42,800 nucleotides of DNA. Origin: Lactovum miscens (GTDB taxonomy: Bacteria > Bacillota > Bacilli > Lactobacillales > Streptococcaceae). The stretch spans positions 1 through 42,800 of the forward strand of contig NZ_JACHHV010000014.1 of NCBI RefSeq assembly GCF_014202895.1, in the 5' to 3' direction. How positions within the stretch are numbered: the stretch's first letter is position 1; every line of letters begins with the position of its first letter. The notes under the pieces are model-generated. The model had not been told where the DNA came from, did no database searches, and saw nothing but the letters and a program-made list of their open reading frames with translations. A program made the position numbers and the translations under genes. Of this stretch, positions 18,237 through 27,025 are shown one piece after another.

Positions 18237-18311
18237 TTGAAAACGTTTTACTTAGTTTTAATATTCTAAATCTAACGAAATTATTTTACACTTTTACAAG
18301 ATCACTGTCAA
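18237..18311 (-). promoter_or_regulatory. ABC exporter promoter with cre-like site
   Basis: TTGACA (18306-18311), 17 bases and TAAAAT (18283-18288) form a near-consensus promoter. A cre-like sequence AGTAAAACGTTTTCAA (18237-18252) lies downstream, matching the CcpA consensus apart from the TG at its start. A second possible extended -10, TGTTATAAT, lies nearer the gene. The leader is about 165 bases from the first promoter. Confidence 0.7.
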
Positions 18312-18323
18312 CAATTTAGAATT

Positions 18324-18342
18324 AAAAAAGCCCCAATTAGGG
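18324..18342 (-). terminator. CDF gene terminator
   Basis: On the minus strand CCCT-AATT-GGGG is followed by C and six U residues, 22 bases after the stop codon of the CDF gene. Confidence 0.75.
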
Positions 18343-18363
18343 ATTCCAAAGTATAAAAATACT

Positions 18364-19527
18364 TTAACTTTTTTTTGTAACTTGACGGAAATAACATTTC
18401 CAAGTACCGTAGCGACGCCAAACAGAACTTATAATTTTTCCGTCGGTCTCGTAGTTTAGGATAAAGGTGCGAGCACTGATTTGATTCGCCGAATAATGAA
18501 GAATACCCATTGGAGAAAGGGTTGCTTCAAGGCTTTCTTGGCCTAATTCGTTTATTTCAACAAACCCTTTTGCTTTTAGATTTTTACCTGCTAATAATTG
18601 TTCTTCTTTAGAAAGTAGTAATAGCGAAACATTGGCCACGCGTGATTCTTCTGGCAGCTCCGAAGGCTCAACATGGACATCTGTATCATAGACATCAAAT
18701 TCATCCCGGAGGATGCGTTCAATATCTTCTGTAGCTTTATGACTTTCCGACACACTCATATCTGGAGACATCTCAACAACAACATCCAAAAAGATATTTG
18801 CACCGTAAGTACGACCACGGAGCATTTTGACGGATTCAATCTTATGAACTTTCTCAATAGCAACTTTATATTTTTCTAATAGCTGTTCATCAAATCCATC
18901 AGAGAGAGAAAAAGCAGATTCTCTAAAAATGTCAAAAGCCGTCTTTAAAATAAAACCACAAATGACAACGGCTGCTAGTCTGTCCACGATAACCCAATGA
19001 AAGCTTCCAGCAACAATTGCCACTGCTGTGCCAATTGAAGTTACAGCATCACTCAAATTATCTCTGCTTGCAGCCATAAGAGCGGGTGAATTTACCTGTT
19101 TAGCTAAACGACGATTGTAATAAAACACTGCTAGCATCACAACAGCCGCAATCACACCTATTACAGCTCCCAACGGTTCAACCTTAGTCTGTTTATTTTC
19201 AATTAGGTTTTGAATAATTTCCCTTAAAACCTCAAAACCAACTAAAGCCATGATAAAGCTTGAAATTAAACTGGCAATAGATTCAATTTTCCAATGCCCA
19301 TAAACGTGATTATCATCTGCTGGCACCCGTGCCATTCTTAACCCAATTAGTAATGCAATGTTTCCTAAAATATCAGTAACATTATTGAAGCCATTCGCAC
19401 GAAGTGATTCAGACCCAACTATATTTGAAATTCCTAACTGCATAATTGACAAGGCAATATAAGCGCTGATAGAGATCCAGGCTCCTTTTTCAGCTATTTT
19501 CAGGTTTTGTGTGCGTATATTTTGCAT
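18364..19527 (-). CDS. Cation diffusion facilitator family metal exporter
   Basis: This 387-residue protein has the CDF layout. Residues 1-205 hold about six membrane helices. GFNNVTDILGN (about residues 45-55) carries the helix-2 metal-site Asp, and DNHVYGHWKIES follows it. Helix 5 holds SRDNLSDAVTS, the second metal-site part. A cytoplasmic ferredoxin-like dimerisation domain follows, with DVVVEMSPDMSV and TDVHVEP, then about 90 extra residues. CDF proteins export Zn, Mn or Fe by proton antiport; the ion is not certain here. The ATG is preceded by six A residues and a TATGAT, so the transcript may be leaderless. Confidence 0.9.
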   Translation of the reverse strand: MQNIRTQNLKIAEKGAWISISAYIALSIMQLGISNIVGSESLRANGFNNVTDILGNIALLIGLRMARVPADDNHVYGHWKIESIASLISSFIMALVGFEVLREIIQNLIENKQTKVEPLGAVIGVIAAVVMLAVFYYNRRLAKQVNSPALMAASRDNLSDAVTSIGTAVAIVAGSFHWVIVDRLAAVVICGFILKTAFDIFRESAFSLSDGFDEQLLEKYKVAIEKVHKIESVKMLRGRTYGANIFLDVVVEMSPDMSVSESHKATEDIERILRDEFDVYDTDVHVEPSELPEESRVANVSLLLLSKEEQLLAGKNLKAKGFVEINELGQESLEATLSPMGILHYSANQISARTFILNYETDGKIISSVWRRYGTWKCYFRQVTKKS

Positions 19528-19533
19528 TTTTTT

Positions 19534-19545
19534 ATCATATCAGAA
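19534..19545 (-). promoter_or_regulatory. CDF gene -10 element, leaderless spacing
   Basis: An extended -10 TGATATGAT (hexamer 19534-19539) is followed by six A residues and the ATG. No Shine-Dalgarno sequence can fit between them. Confidence 0.45.
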
Positions 19546-19626
19546 AATTTTTGTCTTTTCCGTTTGTCAGCCCAAGAACTTGTGATTCATAAGCTTAGTA
19601 AGCACCTTTTCGGTACAGTAGAAATA

Positions 19627-19648
19627 AGCCAGCTCTTTAGGTCTGGCT
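19627..19648 (-). terminator. Possible htpX terminator
   Basis: AGCCAG and CTGGCT pair across a ten-base loop, followed by TTATTTC. The U tract is poor, so efficiency is doubtful. It lies just behind htpX. Confidence 0.45.
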
Positions 19649-19660
19649 CTGTGAATCTTG

Positions 19661-20650
19661 TTAAATTTGTAGGTTATCTGGATCAATCTGTGCACCCATC
19701 TCGCGAAGCTTTTCAATTCGCTTACGAGTTGTGGGATGTGTTGAGAGAGACATTTTCAGTGACATGGGATTAAAGAAAGCAACTGGACCAATGGTTTGGT
19801 TAAAGTTTTTTAAAGATTGTTTGTCTTCTTTACGGCTGCCACGCTCTAAGGCTAACAAGGCGCTAGCCAAGGCAGTTGGATTACGAGTGAATTGAACTGA
19901 GCTTGCATCCGCTCTTGACTCACGTTCACGTGACATGTATGACTCAGCCACCTTGGCTAATAGTGGAGCTACAATTAAGAATATAAATGAAATAATGATA
20001 ATCACAATTGCAAGTGGGTTGTTACCACCTTCACGGTTATCATTAGAACGACGTCCTCCTCCCCAAAACATCATCCGACCAGCTGCACCTGCAATAAGAG
20101 CAGTCGTTGAAGTGAGGGCAACCAGTTTTGTCATAGCCTGTGAATCACCTTCAACAATATGACCAATCTCGTGACCGATAACACCTTGAAGCTCTTCACG
20201 ATTATCAAGCACATCAAGAAGTTCCTGAGTGATCACAACTTGAGTATTACCCAGATTGTCCGCACAGGCATAGGCGTTTGCCACGCCTGAGCCACGGAGC
20301 AAATAGACTTCTGGAATTTTGGGTAGGTTGGCAGCAATTGCCATTTCTTCAACAATATTAAAAATTTGCCCCTCTGCCAAATGAACAGCATCTCCAGCTG
20401 GGGCTTCTAATAGAATTCGAGTAGAGTAATTTGATACAAAGAACATCACAATAATCGAAATAACTAAGGAAATAGCTGCAATGATAAGCATTTGGGTAGC
20501 CAATTGTTGATTGCTAACACGTGTTGACAATGTGAATACAACCCCGATTGCAATACAAAGGATCCAGATAATAGCAAAATTAATTATCCAAGCTATTCTA
20601 ATTCCTTTTTTGAGCCGTGAAATCTCATCACGAAACGTAGTTATTGCCAT
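19661..20650 (-). CDS. htpX: HtpX-type membrane zinc protease (M48)
   Basis: HtpX degrades misfolded membrane proteins. From the ATG at 20650 (AGGAAGG upstream) the protein is 329 residues; an upstream in-frame start at 20683 lies inside an intergenic hairpin and is rejected. Two membrane helices (about 20-75) precede the zinc site GHEIGHI (HExxH), with further metal ligand Glu in SRERESRADASSVQ. A second membrane pair lies around residues 200-245. A glycine- and asparagine-rich loop (GGGRRSNDNREGGNN) interrupts the domain, as in Gram-positive homologues. It is downstream of lemA, a classic pairing. Confidence 0.92.
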   Translation of the reverse strand: MAITTFRDEISRLKKGIRIAWIINFAIIWILCIAIGVVFTLSTRVSNQQLATQMLIIAAISLVISIIVMFFVSNYSTRILLEAPAGDAVHLAEGQIFNIVEEMAIAANLPKIPEVYLLRGSGVANAYACADNLGNTQVVITQELLDVLDNREELQGVIGHEIGHIVEGDSQAMTKLVALTSTTALIAGAAGRMMFWGGGRRSNDNREGGNNPLAIVIIIISFIFLIVAPLLAKVAESYMSRERESRADASSVQFTRNPTALASALLALERGSRKEDKQSLKNFNQTIGPVAFFNPMSLKMSLSTHPTTRKRIEKLREMGAQIDPDNLQI

Positions 20651-20667
20651 AAAAACCTTCCTAAGCA

Positions 20668-20695
20668 AGCAGCTTCGCGTCAAGGCGAAGCTGCT
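20668..20695 (-). other. Intercistronic stem-loop between lemA and htpX
   Basis: AGCAGCTTCGC and GCGAAGCTGCT form a perfect 11-bp stem around a six-base loop, a few bases before the htpX ribosome binding site. No U tract follows on the minus strand. It could be a processing or stability element, or reduce htpX translation relative to lemA. Confidence 0.75.
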
Positions 20696-20719
20696 GCATT
20701 GTGAACACTCATAGATAGA

Positions 20720-21286
20720 CTAAAATTGAACTTTAGGTGCTTCCTTAACAGCTTCATTTTCTACTTCAAACATTTCACGCTTGTGGAACCCAAACATACC
20801 AGCTATCAAGCTTGTTGGAAAGACTTGAATTCCAATATTGAAAGCACGAACACTATCATTATAAGCTTGACGAGCAAATGAAACTTTGTTTTCAGTTGAA
20901 GTTAATTCTTCTTGAAGAGCTAAAAAGTTTTGATTGGCTTTAAGGTCTGGGTAGTTTTCAGCTACCGCATTGATGGCCAAACGAGCAGATTGGTACTGTT
21001 TCTCAGCTTCATCGACAGCTTCAGGACCAACGTTCTTTAATGCATTACCAATTGCATTGCGGGCTTCAGTTACTTTATTGAATGTTTCTTGTTCGTGCTT
21101 TGCATATCCTTTAACAGTTTCAACCAAATTTGGAATTAAGTCAAAACGACGCTGAAGTTGAGTTGATATTTGAGCTGCAGATTCATCAACACTAATGTTC
21201 AAACGAACAAGTCTATTTCGTCCACCCCAGAATAGCCAAACGACTGCAAGAATGATGACAACGATAATTATAAGGGATATAGTCAT
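20720..21286 (-). CDS. lemA: LemA family protein
   Basis: The protein is 188 residues from the ATG at 21286, preceded by GGAGG eight bases away; the TTG at 21301 is part of that ribosome binding region. An N-terminal membrane helix (residues 3-22) is followed by a four-helix-bundle domain. The family core is RRFDLIPNLVETVKGYAKHE, with YPDLKANQNFLALQEEL later. The end, VENEAVKEAPKVQF, is typical. LemA proteins are anchored with the C-terminal domain outside or inside, depending on family; the role is not settled. The frequent link with htpX suggests a part in envelope quality control. Confidence 0.92.
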   Translation of the reverse strand: MTISLIIIVVIILAVVWLFWGGRNRLVRLNISVDESAAQISTQLQRRFDLIPNLVETVKGYAKHEQETFNKVTEARNAIGNALKNVGPEAVDEAEKQYQSARLAINAVAENYPDLKANQNFLALQEELTSTENKVSFARQAYNDSVRAFNIGIQVFPTSLIAGMFGFHKREMFEVENEAVKEAPKVQF

Positions 21287-21313
21287 GTTTAAATCCTCCA
21301 ATTTCTTATGTAA

Positions 21314-21354
21314 ATTATATCACATTATAATGAGTCTAAATAGGCCTTTAGACT
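21314..21354 (-). promoter_or_regulatory. lemA-htpX promoter with inverted repeat
   Basis: An extended -10 TGATATAAT (hexamer 21314-21319) lacks a TTGACA-like -35. In its place is an 8-bp inverted repeat AGTCTAAA-N6-TTTAGACT (21333-21354), centred about 38 bases before the predicted start. This is an operator-like position for an activator or repressor. Confidence 0.5.
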
Positions 21355-21376
21355 TATTGTTACACTAATTTTCAAT

Positions 21377-21404
21377 CAAAAAAGTTAGGCTAAAGGTCTA
21401 ACTT
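21377..21404 (-). terminator. pepN terminator
   Basis: AAGTTAG and CTAACTT pair around a nine-base loop and continue into six U residues, just behind the pepN stop codon. Confidence 0.85.
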
Positions 21405-21415
21405 CATAAATTTAC

Positions 21416-23941
21416 TTAAAGCTTCTTTTCAAGAGCTACAACGCTAGAGGTAACCGCTTCTTTTTGGCTCTCAACCAATTCTACACGATCTGAGATTTCT
21501 GTCAAAGCCATGTTTATCCCACGCTCAAGTCCAAGTTGACCTTTGCGAGGTTCAAAGAAAGCCTTGGCTTCAGCAAGCATTTCAGCTGTCTTGAAGGTGT
21601 TGCCTGAATAAGTAATGTAGTGATCAAAGCTCATGTCACCTCCAAGCTTCTTTACTACCCAATCCCAGTTAGCTTTCAACCAGTTCCAGACCTTCTTCTG
21701 TGTGAAATCTTTCTTGATCAAGTAGTTATACCAGAAAAAGAGATCTTGTGGTTTTATTTGTTCAGCATCTTTTTGAGCATCCAAAATTGTTTCAACAACT
21801 GAATCGAGCTTTGTGTTTGACAGAGCTGCACCTAATTCACGTTTGTAGAAGGACTCGCTACTAGATTTATAATCTGCAAAAAATTTATCAGCTAATTCAA
21901 CTGAGTCTGAAACCTTGATCTCATTAATCAAAACAATTGGTCGAACATCCGCTGGAATCTTTGAAGTATCTGACTCAAACTCAAGATAAAGTTTTTTTGC
22001 CTTTTCTACAGCGTCTTTGTTTTCTCCAATAATTAAGTTAGAAAGAACAAGAGTACGGAGAGCCTCATCGTCTGCGCTTTCACCCTTGATTTGTGTCCAA
22101 CCAAGTCTAGCATATTCCTTCACAAACAGTTTGTTGCGAAGCGACTTGAAGGCAACATCGGCTTCTGCCCCTTCTTCAATAAATATAGCCAAATCTGCCA
22201 AAAGTTGATTTACCGCATTAGACACAGTGTAAGACTTCTCGCCAGAATAGTAACCAAGAATCTCGATCAAAGTCGAATATTCAACGCGTTGAGCTTTAGT
22301 AAGAAGTTTCAAGTCTTGGAGAAGTTGGAACTTTGTCAGGTCGTCTTGAGAATCAAGATTGGTTAAGATGGCGTCAAGTAAGGTTGCATCATAGTTTACG
22401 ATATAGTGAGCAGTATTTTCTTGATTAATCAGGAGTGGCTTACCCTCTTCAAGCTTGAAATTAGGAATTTCAAGGCGTTCAGCTGTCATGACCTCAGGAA
22501 GGGCATCATAGTTTGAACGAAGTGGTATTTGCCAGATGCGTCCTTTTTCCTCACCTTCACCAGTAAAGAATTGCTCTTGTGAAAGGACCAATTTACCGTC
22601 ATAGTAATTTACCGTCAACACTGGATAACCAGGTTGCTCCAACCAAGAATTCATAAATACAGCTACATCACGACCGGAAGCTTCTGACAGGGCAGCCCAG
22701 AGGTCTTTACCTTGAGTATTACCATATTTATGTGTATCAAAGTAGTCATTTAAACCTTTTGAGAAGTTCTTATCACCCAACCAAAAGCGAAGCATGACCA
22801 TAAGACGTGCACCCTTGGCATAAACGATGGCTGGATCAAAGAGAGTATTAATCTCTTCAGGCTCATTTACTTCAACATGCACAGATTGAACACCATCAAT
22901 TGCATCACGATTCAAAGCAAGGTTAGCTTCAACTGCTGAAAATTGTGACCAAAGATTCCATTCTGGATGGATAGCATCAACTGCTACATATTCCATCATG
23001 TTAGCAAATGATTCATTCAACCACAAATCATCCCACCACTTCATAGTAACCAGATCCCCAAACCATTGGTGAGCAAGTTCGTGAGCCACAACGGTTGCAA
23101 CATATTGCTTAGTCGATTGGGTCGCATGAGGCTCCGCAATCAAGCAGGCCTCTCTATAAGTTATGCAGCCCCAGTTCTCCATCGCACCAGCTGAGAAGTC
23201 AGGTAGTGCAATATGCCAGCTATGTGGCAATGGATAGGCCACACCAAAGTAATCTTCATAAAATTCTATAGCTTTAATTGCAATATCTTTGGCAAATTCG
23301 AGAGACTCTGGTGCGTGTACTTTAGTAGAAAAGATACCAACTTCAACACCTGTCTTTGTCTTTCCCTTGACAGCTTGCATATCTCCAAAGGCAAAAGCAA
23401 GTAAGTAGCTCGACATCTTGACCGTACGCTTAAAGAAATGAATTCCGTCTTTTTGTTCAATTTCAGGCATGTTTGAAACAATAATATCGTTTGCTTCTTC
23501 ATCAAATTTTATGGAAAGATCAAAAGTTGCCTTGGCTTCAGGTTCATCAATACAAGGAAAGGCTTGACGGGCAAAGTGAGACTCAAATTGAGTTGAAACC
23601 AGTTGACGTTTCTCTCCATTTATTTCGTAATAAGAGGGGTAAATACCCATCATATTGTCAGTTAGCTTTGCTTCATATTCGATTGAAAGAGAGACTATGC
23701 CTTTTTCAGTGAGATTGACTAAGACTTCTTCTGCTGCACTATTCAAAGTGAAACTAGTATCAGTGCCCAAGAAAGTGATTTTATTAATTTCTAGATCTTT
23801 GGCATGAAAGGCAACTGGTAGATTCTTTGCCTCTCCAGTAATGACTGTCTTACCTTTGATAGTCTTTGCTTTTCGGTCGATATCTAGAAAAACTTCGTAA
23901 TTTTCGGGGATAAAGTTTTCGATTAAATGTTTAACTGCCAA
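21416..23941 (-). CDS. pepN: Aminopeptidase N (lysyl aminopeptidase)
   Basis: PepN is an intracellular M1 zinc peptidase that removes N-terminal residues from peptides imported during casein breakdown. The protein is 841 residues. GAMEN (252-256) binds the substrate N-terminus. HELAH (287-291) with Glu 310 in LWLNESFA forms the zinc site. The ERAP1-like helical C-terminal domain follows. The sequence resembles L. lactis PepN throughout but differs at many positions. There is no signal peptide, in agreement with a cytoplasmic enzyme. The start codon is TTG, with AAGGAG six bases upstream. It is monocistronic, with its own promoter and terminator. Confidence 0.96.
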   Translation of the reverse strand: MAVKHLIENFIPENYEVFLDIDRKAKTIKGKTVITGEAKNLPVAFHAKDLEINKITFLGTDTSFTLNSAAEEVLVNLTEKGIVSLSIEYEAKLTDNMMGIYPSYYEINGEKRQLVSTQFESHFARQAFPCIDEPEAKATFDLSIKFDEEANDIIVSNMPEIEQKDGIHFFKRTVKMSSYLLAFAFGDMQAVKGKTKTGVEVGIFSTKVHAPESLEFAKDIAIKAIEFYEDYFGVAYPLPHSWHIALPDFSAGAMENWGCITYREACLIAEPHATQSTKQYVATVVAHELAHQWFGDLVTMKWWDDLWLNESFANMMEYVAVDAIHPEWNLWSQFSAVEANLALNRDAIDGVQSVHVEVNEPEEINTLFDPAIVYAKGARLMVMLRFWLGDKNFSKGLNDYFDTHKYGNTQGKDLWAALSEASGRDVAVFMNSWLEQPGYPVLTVNYYDGKLVLSQEQFFTGEGEEKGRIWQIPLRSNYDALPEVMTAERLEIPNFKLEEGKPLLINQENTAHYIVNYDATLLDAILTNLDSQDDLTKFQLLQDLKLLTKAQRVEYSTLIEILGYYSGEKSYTVSNAVNQLLADLAIFIEEGAEADVAFKSLRNKLFVKEYARLGWTQIKGESADDEALRTLVLSNLIIGENKDAVEKAKKLYLEFESDTSKIPADVRPIVLINEIKVSDSVELADKFFADYKSSSESFYKRELGAALSNTKLDSVVETILDAQKDAEQIKPQDLFFWYNYLIKKDFTQKKVWNWLKANWDWVVKKLGGDMSFDHYITYSGNTFKTAEMLAEAKAFFEPRKGQLGLERGINMALTEISDRVELVESQKEAVTSSVVALEKKL

Positions 23942-23969
23942 TTTGAACTCCTTATATAGTATTCTTTAT

Positions 23970-23999
23970 ATTTTATCATTTTCTGACAATTTTTCCCAA
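23970..23999 (-). promoter_or_regulatory. pepN promoter
   Basis: TTGGGA (23994-23999), an 18-base spacer and TAAAAT (23970-23975) preceded by TGA. The leader is about 25 bases. Confidence 0.55.
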
Positions 24000-24037
24000 C
24001 TAAAAATTAGCCCTTATTTAAAGACTGATTATTAAAG

Positions 24038-25468
24038 TTATTTACCTGCAACAGTTCTCTTTCTGGACAGTAAACGAACGAGACAAAGAACCCAGCTAAT
24101 CAACACAACAATCAAGGCAATTTCAAAGGAAAAATGGATACCATTAATGAAAACACCTGGCTGATCCTTGAGGTAAGTTGTTACCTTTTTACCAAGTTGG
24201 CTAGACATTGACATAAATAGGGAAATAGTTGCTACAGAAGTCCCCAGTACAAAGGCAACATTTCGAATCAAGGAATTGACTGAACCAACAATTCCTAGAT
24301 AATTACGCTCGACCGTTTCCATGATGAGAGCATTGTTAGGACTTTGAAATGTGCCCATAGCTGATCCCTGGATAAACAAAATACCTGCAACCATGTATGG
24401 AGATGAAGTTGCGTTAATAAAAAAATAACCAACTTGCGCGACAACAATTAAACAGATTCCAATAAAGGTAACAAGTTCCTTATCAATCCGATCAGACATC
24501 CAGCCAGAAATTGGCGAAAAAATCAACATTCCCACTGGGTAGCACATCATGATTAGACCTGCAAATCCTGGCACAAATCCCTTGAAGTCTTGAAGATAAA
24601 AAGGTAAGAGAATACTTGAAAACATGGCTACGGTAAAGTTAAGTAGAGCCATGAACAAGGAAATTGATAAAAGCTTTGATTTGAAAATGTTCAAATTCAA
24701 AAGTGGTATAGTCTTTCGCTTCTCGGTAATCACAAATGTTACAAAAAAGATTATCGCAAACAATGCCGCAATTAAGATAATTGGATTTGTCCAACCAATT
24801 ACTTGTGCAAAGTTTAAAGTCACAAAGATCAAGACCAAGACAATCATCATTTGGAGACCACCAATTAAATCAATATCTTTGATACTCCCATGCGATTCAT
24901 CCTTAGGGAGGGCACGATTGCCATAAATCCAAGCAACGATTCCAATAGGTACATTTATCCAGAAAATATAATTCCAACTTGCGATTTGAAGAATTAAACC
25001 TCCAAGTGCTGGACCAGCAATTGCACCAACCGATACAAACATAGCATTGATTGAGAGAGCACGAGCTCTAGTCTCAATCGGAAAAATTTGTGCAACAAGT
25101 CCAAAGCTAGTTGCCATCATCATTGAAGCCCCCAAAGCCTGCACAACGCGTGCTATCAACAAAATTGTAAGGCCTTGACCCAAATTCAATCCTGCAAGGA
25201 ATGAACCAAATATAAAAATTCCCCAACCAATTTTTGTGACTTTAGACTTCCCAATCAAGTCTGAAAGTCGCCCGAAAATCAGAATAATCGCTGAAATAAC
25301 GATCAAATAAATAGTAACAACCCAAGTCACTTGAGAAGTCGTGACATTCAATTCGCGCGACATTGTGGGAAGTGCAATATTAACAATTGATCCATCCAAA
25401 GTTGACATAAATGTAAAAATACCAATAGCAATCAGTGCTTTGATACGAGGTTGGACTTTTCCTGCCAT
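24038..25468 (-). CDS. MFS drug:proton antiporter, DHA2 (14-helix) type
   Basis: This 476-residue protein has about 14 membrane helices. The motif LDGSIVNIALPTMSREL at residues 24-40 is characteristic of DHA2 (EmrB/QacA) exporters, and GRLSDLIGK is the loop 2-3 motif A. ALGASMMMATSFGLV in helix 4 and GPALGGLI in helix 5 (motif C) mark it as an antiporter. Such proteins export toxic cations or lipophilic drugs; the substrate is unknown. AAGGAG lies eight bases before the ATG at 25468; an out-of-frame ATG four bases earlier is ignored. The promoter carries an operator-like inverted repeat, but no regulator gene is adjacent. Confidence 0.9.
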   Translation of the reverse strand: MAGKVQPRIKALIAIGIFTFMSTLDGSIVNIALPTMSRELNVTTSQVTWVVTIYLIVISAIILIFGRLSDLIGKSKVTKIGWGIFIFGSFLAGLNLGQGLTILLIARVVQALGASMMMATSFGLVAQIFPIETRARALSINAMFVSVGAIAGPALGGLILQIASWNYIFWINVPIGIVAWIYGNRALPKDESHGSIKDIDLIGGLQMMIVLVLIFVTLNFAQVIGWTNPIILIAALFAIIFFVTFVITEKRKTIPLLNLNIFKSKLLSISLFMALLNFTVAMFSSILLPFYLQDFKGFVPGFAGLIMMCYPVGMLIFSPISGWMSDRIDKELVTFIGICLIVVAQVGYFFINATSSPYMVAGILFIQGSAMGTFQSPNNALIMETVERNYLGIVGSVNSLIRNVAFVLGTSVATISLFMSMSSQLGKKVTTYLKDQPGVFINGIHFSFEIALIVVLISWVLCLVRLLSRKRTVAGK

Positions 25469-25502
25469 ACATGGTTCTCCTTAATAAGCTAAAAGTAAAG
25501 CT

Positions 25503-25545
25503 ATAAAAAGTTTACACTTTTTATTCCGTAGAGCAATTGTAATTA
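25503..25545 (-). promoter_or_regulatory. MFS exporter promoter region with inverted repeat
   Basis: A perfect 9-bp inverted repeat ATAAAAAGT-TTAC-ACTTTTTAT (25503-25524) overlaps a possible -10 (TAAACT), with TTGCTC about 16 bases upstream of it. Such repeats over a -10 often bind TetR- or MarR-type repressors; no regulator is identified. Confidence 0.45.
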
Positions 25546-25623
25546 ATTAATATAATGTATATTTATTGCTTTTTATGTGTCTTTTCCCCCCAAAAAATAC
25601 TAAGCTGTAGATTAAATAAGGGC

Positions 25624-25694
25624 AAAAAAAGGAGCCTCTGGACTTATCCACCTGATGCTGAACACTAGTGACATGGTCCAAGAGTCCTACTCCT
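25624..25694 (-). terminator. Long structured terminator-like element behind thiI
   Basis: On the minus strand AGGAG (25690-25694) pairs with CTCCT (25630-25634), followed by seven U residues. Inside, GGACT pairs with AGTCC, and other pairs extend the stem around a loop containing the palindrome CACTAGTG. It lies 23 bases after thiI and about 150 before the MFS gene. It is most simply the thiI terminator, but its length (about 65 bases) also permits an attenuator or small RNA. Confidence 0.6.
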
Positions 25695-25716
25695 AATAAT
25701 TAGATCTAGTTATATT

Positions 25717-26940
25717 TTATAAGAAATTTGCGAATTCATTTGAAGCAACTTCTAAATTTTCACGATCCCCTGAAATTAATTCAATCTTAATTTCCCTCAC
25801 AGCACGCTCAACCAGGCCTTCAACATCTAACTTTTGCTCATAAAACTCTGCTTTATTGAGCTTTGGATTTGTCTTTGGATTAGGTGGTGCAAAGATAGTA
25901 CAACAGTCTTCAAAAGGAAGAATTGATAAATTGAAGGTGTCAATCCTTTCGGCGAGTTCAATAATTTCCAACTTGTCCATTGTAACAACTGGACGGATAA
26001 TTGGTGTATTGGTCACAGCATTAATCACTTCCATTGACCCAAGCGTTTGTGAGGCAACTTGTCCAAGTGACTCTCCATTAATAATAACCTTACCTTCACG
26101 GAGTTCACGAATCTTATCGACAATGCGAAGCATGAAACGGCGGGTCAACGTCATTAGGTAAGTTTGAGGCACCTTATCACGAATTTCTTCTTGAACCTCT
26201 GTAAAAGGAACTTCAATAAATTGAATTGAGCCACCGAATACCGTTAACTTTCCAGCCAAATCTTTGGCCTTTTTTAAAGCTCCAGGAGACGTGTACGGAG
26301 GACTAGCAAAGTGAACTGCTTCAATTTCAACCCCACGCTTAAGCGCCAAATAGCCTGCAACTGGTGAATCAATTCCACCAGATAGCATAAGATGCCCGCG
26401 TCCAGCAGTTCCAACAGGCAAACCACCCGCACCCCTGATTGTCTCATAGCTCAAGAAGATCTCTTCTGAACGAACCTCAACACGTAAAGTTATATCTGGA
26501 AATTTCATCTGTACCTTAGCATAATCAAAATTGTCAAAAATTAAATCACCCAAAACCTGATTGATTTGCATTGAGTCCAACTCAAAGCTATGATCCGCTC
26601 GACGGGCTTGAATCTTAAATGTCATATTAGGCAGATAAATGTTATTAAAGAGAGCAACGACAGTTTCTTTCAAAACCTCAAGATTTGCATCAATCTTCAA
26701 AGACGGGGAGAAGTTTTGTAGACCAAAAACCTTTCTCAAACGTTCTGCTACAACATTGTAATCAGCACCATTCAGGATTACATGTGCATGATCACGATTC
26801 GCAGTGACCTTTACTGGTAGATCAGAGAGAACATCAATCATATTATGAGCCAGACGGTTGATGAAAACTCCTCTATTTTTTCCCTTGGTTGAAAGTTCAC
26901 CATAACGAACCAAAACCTCTGTATATTCAGTATTAACCAT
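25717..26940 (-). CDS. thiI: tRNA 4-thiouridine synthase ThiI
   Basis: ThiI adenylates U8 of tRNA and transfers sulfur to make 4-thiouridine; it can also serve thiazole synthesis. From the ATG at 26940 the protein is 407 residues. An N-terminal ferredoxin-like part begins [16 protein letters not shown], the THUMP domain extends to about 165, and the PP-loop ATPase has [15 protein letters not shown]. The Cys pair EDCCTIFAP is near residue 345. The rhodanese domain of E. coli ThiI is missing, as in Gram-positive species. The frame stays open upstream, but family alignment supports this ATG. No Shine-Dalgarno sequence precedes it, and a TATAAT ends seven bases upstream. Confidence 0.94.
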   Translation of the reverse strand: MVNTEYTEVLVRYGELSTKGKNRGVFINRLAHNMIDVLSDLPVKVTANRDHAHVILNGADYNVVAERLRKVFGLQNFSPSLKIDANLEVLKETVVALFNNIYLPNMTFKIQARRADHSFELDSMQINQVLGDLIFDNFDYAKVQMKFPDITLRVEVRSEEIFLSYETIRGAGGLPVGTAGRGHLMLSGGIDSPVAGYLALKRGVEIEAVHFASPPYTSPGALKKAKDLAGKLTVFGGSIQFIEVPFTEVQEEIRDKVPQTYLMTLTRRFMLRIVDKIRELREGKVIINGESLGQVASQTLGSMEVINAVTNTPIIRPVVTMDKLEIIELAERIDTFNLSILPFEDCCTIFAPPNPKTNPKLNKAEFYEQKLDVEGLVERAVREIKIELISGDRENLEVASNEFANFL

Positions 26941-26947
26941 GAAAGAT

Positions 26948-26956
26948 ATTATATCA
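26948..26956 (-). promoter_or_regulatory. thiI extended -10, leaderless spacing
   Basis: TGATATAAT (hexamer 26948-26953) is followed by ATCTTTC and ATG. Transcripts from here would begin at or next to the start codon. A second -10-like TATAAC farther upstream, beyond the nine-G tract, may give a leadered transcript. Confidence 0.5.
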
Positions 26957-27025
26957 TATCTCCCCCATAACTTAGATCTTACAATCCTCAATTTTAATCT
27001 AAAAATATAAGCCCAGTAAAGTTTT

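Noticed and set aside
20651-20683. N-terminal extension of htpX
   Set aside because: The codons come from the intercistronic hairpin; AGGAAGG points to the ATG at 20650.
25629-25650. PyrR-binding attenuator (AGTCCAGAGGCT)
   Set aside because: It resembles the PyrR consensus but lacks two bases of the conserved GAGAGG core, and no pyrimidine gene follows.
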